A DNA stretch of 64,000 nucleotides. Source: CAZPQK01 sp964588695 (GTDB lineage Bacteria; Krumholzibacteriota; Krumholzibacteriia; WVZY01; JAKEHA01). The position numbers and the translations under genes were made by a program. Shown here piece after piece: positions 60,229-64,000 of this stretch. The first letter of the stretch is position 1, and the number at the start of each line of letters is the position of its first letter. The notes beneath the pieces were generated by a model. That model was not told where the DNA came from. It was given only the letters and a program-made list of their open reading frames with translations, and ran no database searches. The stretch is taken from positions 1-64,000 of the forward strand of contig CAZPQK010000006.1 of the NCBI GenBank assembly GCA_964588695.1, given 5' to 3'.

Positions 60229-60963
60229 ATGAAGCTTGAAATTGCCGCCTTAACCGACACCGGCCGGGTTCGAGAGAACAACGAAGACTCGCTTGGTACC
60301 TTCGACCTGACCGACGCCAACGCGGGTTGGTTGTTTGTCGTGGCCGATGGTATGGGCGGTCATCATGGTGGAGAAATTGCGAGCCGGCTCGCGGTGGAAA
60401 CGATTCACAAAGCGTTCGCCAGCACCAACGGATCGGTTCCGGAGTCGCTCGAGAGAGCGTTCTATCAAGCCAACGAAGCTATTCATCAAGCCGCGGTAGC
60501 TGATGCCGAACTTTCGGGCATGGGTACGACTTGCACGGCGATGGTGGTTGTAGAGGGTGAGGCGTTCTTTGCTCACATCGGCGATTCGCGCGCGTACCTG
60601 CTGCGCGATGGCGAGTTTCGCCAAATTACCGAAGACCATTCGCTGGTTGGTGAAATGGTTCGCTCCGGAATCATCACCAAGGAAGACGCTAAGATTCACC
60701 CCAAGCGAAATGTGATTACGCGGTCGCTGGGCGTGCAGGCGGATGTAGTCGCAGACGTGTCTGGTACACCGTTGGCGTTGCGCGCGGGTGACCGGATTCT
60801 TTTGTGTTCGGACGGATTGACTGGATTGGTCGACGACGAAGACATTGCGCCGGTGCTAGAGGCGATGGAACCACAGGCGGCAGCCAGACAACTCATCGAC
60901 ATGGCCAACGCCGCTGGCGGTCGCGATAACATCACTCTGCAAATTGTCCGCTACGTCGGCTAA
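60229..60963 (+). CDS. PP2C-family Ser/Thr protein phosphatase
   Basis: A 244-residue metal-dependent phosphatase (Stp/PrpC type). The motifs are complete: RVRENNEDS, FVVADGMGGHHGGEIAS, GTTCTAMVV, AHIGDSRAYLL, LCSDGLTGLV and GRDNITLQIV, whose Asp residues hold two Mn2+/Mg2+ ions. I prefer the ATG at 60229 because family members start with MKL.IAALTD; an ATG 12 bases earlier is possible and neither has a strong ribosome site. It is divergent from the FHA gene and about 0.9 kb from the kinase gene, so it probably counteracts that kinase. Confidence 0.93.
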   Translation: MKLEIAALTDTGRVRENNEDSLGTFDLTDANAGWLFVVADGMGGHHGGEIASRLAVETIHKAFASTNGSVPESLERAFYQANEAIHQAAVADAELSGMGTTCTAMVVVEGEAFFAHIGDSRAYLLRDGEFRQITEDHSLVGEMVRSGIITKEDAKIHPKRNVITRSLGVQADVVADVSGTPLALRAGDRILLCSDGLTGLVDDEDIAPVLEAMEPQAAARQLIDMANAAGGRDNITLQIVRYVG

Positions 60964-60968
60964 ACTGC

Positions 60969-61610
60969 CTACGTATCCAGATTCAGCCCCAGAAACAAGA
61001 TCCAATCTTCGCGATAGTTGAGGTTCACAAAGAAACTCGTTGGTCGAGTGATTTGCCATCTCGCCCCAGTTCGAAGTTCTCCGTCGAGGTCGGTGTCGCT
61101 AAAGCTGCCAACGTCGATCCGACTCACCACGCCGTAAATGCCACCAAATGGAACGATTTCCTGGCCGCCGCCGATGTCGATAGTTCGGCTTGCCACCAGG
61201 CCAAAGGGCAAATCCCTGGTGGTTACGTCGTCGCCAGTTCCCACACCAACACCAAAGTCGGCCGCAAGCGAAAAGGGAAGCGAACCGGTTTGCGGCGAGA
61301 CGGCTATTCGTGTGTCGACGCCGAAGAGCAATCGATTCCGCCCTTCAAAGTCTTCGATGCCAAGTTCAAGCCCGAGGTCGGCGCGTGGGTTAATATCAAA
61401 ACGCCCGTAAACCAGCGCACGTAACACGTCGTCGTCGCTTCCGACCGAACCGAAACCGGCGACACCGCGCTCGCCCAGGCCCACGACCGCTCCGACCGCA
61501 GGGCTGTCTGAGCGAACCGGAACCGCCGACGGGAACTGGAAATATACTTGGGCGTAACCCAGCGTGGGGAGAGTCATCAAACAGACTGCAATTGCTAGAA
61601 GCTTCTTCAC
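60969..61610 (-). CDS. exported beta-barrel-like protein of unknown function
   Basis: A 213-residue protein with a signal peptide (VKKLLAIAVCLMTLP, cut near GYAQ). The mature part is Gly-rich, with alternating strands (ALVYGRFDINPRADLGLELG, FSLAADFGVGVG, GARWQITRPTSFFVNLNY) and ends FLGLNLDT, as in small outer-membrane barrels. I use the GTG at 61610, which has GGAGG 5 bases upstream. It is convergent with the PP2C gene (5-base gap). No family is recognised. The 250 bases beyond its start, before the kinase gene, contain an AT-rich stretch (61798-61830) but no gene. Confidence 0.65.
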   Translation of the reverse strand: MKKLLAIAVCLMTLPTLGYAQVYFQFPSAVPVRSDSPAVGAVVGLGERGVAGFGSVGSDDDVLRALVYGRFDINPRADLGLELGIEDFEGRNRLLFGVDTRIAVSPQTGSLPFSLAADFGVGVGTGDDVTTRDLPFGLVASRTIDIGGGQEIVPFGGIYGVVSRIDVGSFSDTDLDGELRTGARWQITRPTSFFVNLNYREDWILFLGLNLDT

Positions 61611-61878
61611 ATCATCCTCCTCTTCCAGGGGCAACGGGAGTTTCGGTATAACATCGCTCGCGATTTTCTAACAGGACAATCGATGCCGGGCCCGTCCAAC
61701 GTCTCGTTTGCGCGCCCTTGTCGTTACGGTTGACCGTTCCTCGTTGTTTCCCGTCGTGGCTTGGAACTTGCACAACCACCTGCGGACAGTATGTCCAGAT
61801 TAGTTAATCATTTATCAAGTAATAACTTACACGGCCGACGCCCAACGCGTCATCCGCCGTGGCGTGGGATTATTGCAA

Positions 61879-63987
61879 ATGGCAATGCACGTCTCCATTG
61901 AGGGATACGAAATCCTGGATCAAGTCGGTGTCGGAGGTATGGCAGCGGTGTACCGCGCCAAGCGAACCTCCATCGACAAGGTCGTTGCCATTAAGGTGCT
62001 CTTCCCTTACTTCGCCCAGGATGAAAGTTTCATCGACCGCTTTCATCGCGAAGCCAAAGCGGCCGCGGGCATTCAGCACGAAAACATTGTAAACATTCAC
62101 GACTTCGGCGAAAGCGGCGGGTCGTACTACATCGTCATGGATTTCTATGCGGGTCGTTCGGTGGAAGAGTTGCTCGCCGACAACGGTCGATTGCCGCTGG
62201 ACATCGCAATTCTTGTGCTGCTTGAAGTTTGCTACGGGCTGGAGTCTGCGCATGCCCGCGGCATTGTTCACCGCGACATCAAACCGGCGAACATCATATT
62301 TACCAACAGTGGCGGCGTTAAGATTGCCGACTTTGGTTTGGCCAAGAAGGACGACCAGGTATCGCACATTACCGAGCAAGGCAAGGTGTTGGGTACGCCC
62401 GCGTACATGTCACCCGAACAAGCCGCCGGTGATGTGGTAACGTCGCAGTCCGATATTTTCTCGCTCGGAGTCGTCGCCTACGAAATGTTGTGCAACCAAC
62501 GACCGTTTCAGGGCAAAACCTTCTCCGAAGTCATCGAAAAGATTCAGACCAAAGACCCGGGTCCAATGGCGGAACTCAATCCGCTGGTTAGCGAATTCGA
62601 ATCGATTGTTCGAAAGATGCTGGCCAAAGATGCGACCGATCGTTACAACTCCATCGCCGATGCGATCGCCGATCTGGAAGCCGTTATGCAGCAGTTCGGG
62701 ATGGCGCGTGATCGCCGTTTGTTGCGCTCGTACATTCGCGACTCCGAGGGTTACAACAACGCGTTCACCGAAAACGTAGTGTTGCGATGCATGTCTCAGG
62801 GGATCAGACTTAGCAAACGTGGGCCGAAGTTTCGCGACGCCGCAATGCTGGAATTCGCACGGGTGCTGTTTCTGGACCCCGACAACGAAACCGCCGTGCA
62901 GCATGTCGAAAAACTGCACGCCGACATTGCGCGCGAACGCGAAGCCGCCCGTAAGCCCGCCGTTACGCCGCGAACGGCCAGCAAGTCGAAGCCGCGTAAG
63001 AAGCAGCGCGACGGCATGGAAGTAGTCGCGGGCTCAAACAAGCGTGGGCATCGTGGCTGGATTCGTCGCATGGCCAGTGCGGTGCCGCTGGCTGCGTTGA
63101 TCGCTGGCTTTGCTTTTGTCGGCGGCGGTGATGGCTGGAACATGCCTGGAATTGGCGAGAAGGCCAACACGACACCTCCCAGTTTAATCGCGCCCAAAAC
63201 AATGCGCGCCACCTCCGGCGAAACGCTGAATTTTCAGTTAGAGGCTGCCGATCCGGACGGCGACCGTGTCAGCATTAGTGGTAAAGGCCTGCCCAAGGGT
63301 GCGTCGGTTTCTACGACCGGCGCGTTCAGTTGGAAGGTCGACCGGCGGCAGACAGGCACGCACGAACTTCGCTTTGTCGCGAGCGACGGCGAGCACAAGA
63401 CCACAGCCGTCACTAAAATCGCGGTGGTTAATCCCGTTCGACGCGCTTTTTCGTTTTCGATGTCGGATCTCGTTCGGGTTCACGTCGGTGGGCAAGTGTC
63501 AGAGGCTCTAAGCGCGACCAGCTCAACCGGAAAACCGATCACCTATGTCCTTGACCGCGGCCCGCACGGGATGCGAATCGACGGAAGTACCTTGCATTGG
63601 TCGGCGGCCTCGGCGGTTCCCGGAACGTATCGGGTGACCGTCACCGCCAGCGATGGTGCCAGGTCCAAGTCGATCGACATGGATGTCGTCGTGCTTCCCG
63701 GGCGCTCTCATAACACCGAAGTCGACGCGACTCCGGCGCCGGCGGCGCCACGGCTGGGCCGGCTGTCGGTATACTTTCTGGAGGGCAGCGGGGATATTCT
63801 GTTGGACGGCGAGCCTATCGGTCGCAAGCCTCCGTTTACGGGATTGCCGATTACCGCCGGTCGCCATCAAGTTACCTGTCGTATCGGCAATGAATCGCCG
63901 CGCACCGTCGCCATTAACGTCAAGGAAGGCGCCCACGTTGTGGTGGAATACCAACCTGGGCTTAAGCCTGTGGTTCTGTACGAGTAG
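61879..63987 (+). CDS. transmembrane Ser/Thr protein kinase with Ig-like and PEGA sensor region
   Basis: A 702-residue Hanks-type kinase. The kinase domain (about 10-270) has the Gly loop VGVGGMAAVY, VAIKVL (ATP Lys), HRDIKPANI (catalytic loop), DFGLAKK and GTPAYMSPEQ (P+1 region). A helical region and a basic linker (about 370-390) lead to one membrane helix near 403-420. Outside there are two Ig/cadherin-like repeats (ISGKGLPKGASVSTTGAFSW; DRGPHGMRIDGSTLHWS) and a PEGA domain (SGDILLDGEPIGRKPPFTGL). I chose the ATG at 61879; a GTG at 61864 and an ATG at 61885 are alternatives, none with a clear ribosome site. The likely job is sensing an envelope or wall ligand. Confidence 0.9.
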   Translation: MAMHVSIEGYEILDQVGVGGMAAVYRAKRTSIDKVVAIKVLFPYFAQDESFIDRFHREAKAAAGIQHENIVNIHDFGESGGSYYIVMDFYAGRSVEELLADNGRLPLDIAILVLLEVCYGLESAHARGIVHRDIKPANIIFTNSGGVKIADFGLAKKDDQVSHITEQGKVLGTPAYMSPEQAAGDVVTSQSDIFSLGVVAYEMLCNQRPFQGKTFSEVIEKIQTKDPGPMAELNPLVSEFESIVRKMLAKDATDRYNSIADAIADLEAVMQQFGMARDRRLLRSYIRDSEGYNNAFTENVVLRCMSQGIRLSKRGPKFRDAAMLEFARVLFLDPDNETAVQHVEKLHADIAREREAARKPAVTPRTASKSKPRKKQRDGMEVVAGSNKRGHRGWIRRMASAVPLAALIAGFAFVGGGDGWNMPGIGEKANTTPPSLIAPKTMRATSGETLNFQLEAADPDGDRVSISGKGLPKGASVSTTGAFSWKVDRRQTGTHELRFVASDGEHKTTAVTKIAVVNPVRRAFSFSMSDLVRVHVGGQVSEALSATSSTGKPITYVLDRGPHGMRIDGSTLHWSAASAVPGTYRVTVTASDGARSKSIDMDVVVLPGRSHNTEVDATPAPAAPRLGRLSVYFLEGSGDILLDGEPIGRKPPFTGLPITAGRHQVTCRIGNESPRTVAINVKEGAHVVVEYQPGLKPVVLYE

Positions 63988-64000
63988 TTTCCGCTCGACT

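Overview
The window is a dense bacterial chromosome segment of moderate-to-high GC: about 50 protein genes, short intergenic gaps, many GTG/TTG starts and many 1-, 4- or 8-base gene overlaps. No tRNA, rRNA, CRISPR array, insertion sequence or prophage was seen. Two secretion signals suggest a Gram-negative of the FCB or candidate-phylum kind (Eisenbacteria, Krumholzibacteriota or Latescibacterota-like lineages are plausible; this is inference). One is a PEP-CTERM tail (31389-32072). The other is a T9SS/FlgD-like C-terminal sorting domain on a secreted glycosidase (36752-38485). Lipoproteins and beta-barrel-like exported proteins agree with an outer membrane.

Layout. 1-4131: end of an acyl-CoA dehydrogenase, a convergent long-chain acyl-CoA ligase, a CADD/TenA-like putative folate enzyme and an Asp/Glu racemase homologue. 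4168-8426 (minus): thiamine operon thiO-thiS-thiG-tenI/thiE-like-thiE-thiD under a TPP riboswitch. 8520-21299 (plus): prolyl oligopeptidase, an arsenosugar-type cluster (glycosyltransferase, arsM, arsS), three glycosyltransferases of a lipid-linked sugar module, a DUF547 protein, two tandem sugar dehydrogenase lipoproteins, ubiE and a low-molecular-weight phosphatase. 21208-27261 (minus): a hybrid sensor kinase and a three-subunit HcnABC-like amine/amino-acid dehydrogenase. 27564-33338 (plus): a split M16 peptidase pair, a DUF4114-like PEP-CTERM protein and a GYF_2-like membrane protein.

33340-42793: pyrE, a PMT-type glycosyltransferase fused to TPRs, a beta-barrel-like protein, the sorted GH32/43-like protein, a site-2 protease, two TPR proteins, a zinc-ribbon membrane protein and a response regulator. 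42855-48820: an AddAB-like helicase-nuclease pair. 48817-50390 (minus): a HAD phosphatase and an unknown membrane protein. 50604-58915: a Bat (aerotolerance) operon, MoxR-DUF58-BatD-like-BatA-BatBC-BatD-BatE. 58912-63987: a Hanks-type signalling island with an FHA protein, a PP2C phosphatase, a beta-barrel-like protein and a Ser/Thr kinase with an exported Ig-like/PEGA region.

Most unusual points: the thi leader whose terminator U-tract abuts the thiO AUG; terminator DNA encoding the ThiD C-terminus; three convergent gene pairs that share one CTAG as both stop codons; a 92-base coding overlap between a sensor kinase and a phosphatase; and a GG-N10-GC (sigma-54-like) element ahead of the PEP-CTERM gene. 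No wholly unprecedented system stands out. The arsenosugar/glycosyltransferase block and the exported-protein modules are the best candidates for new biology.
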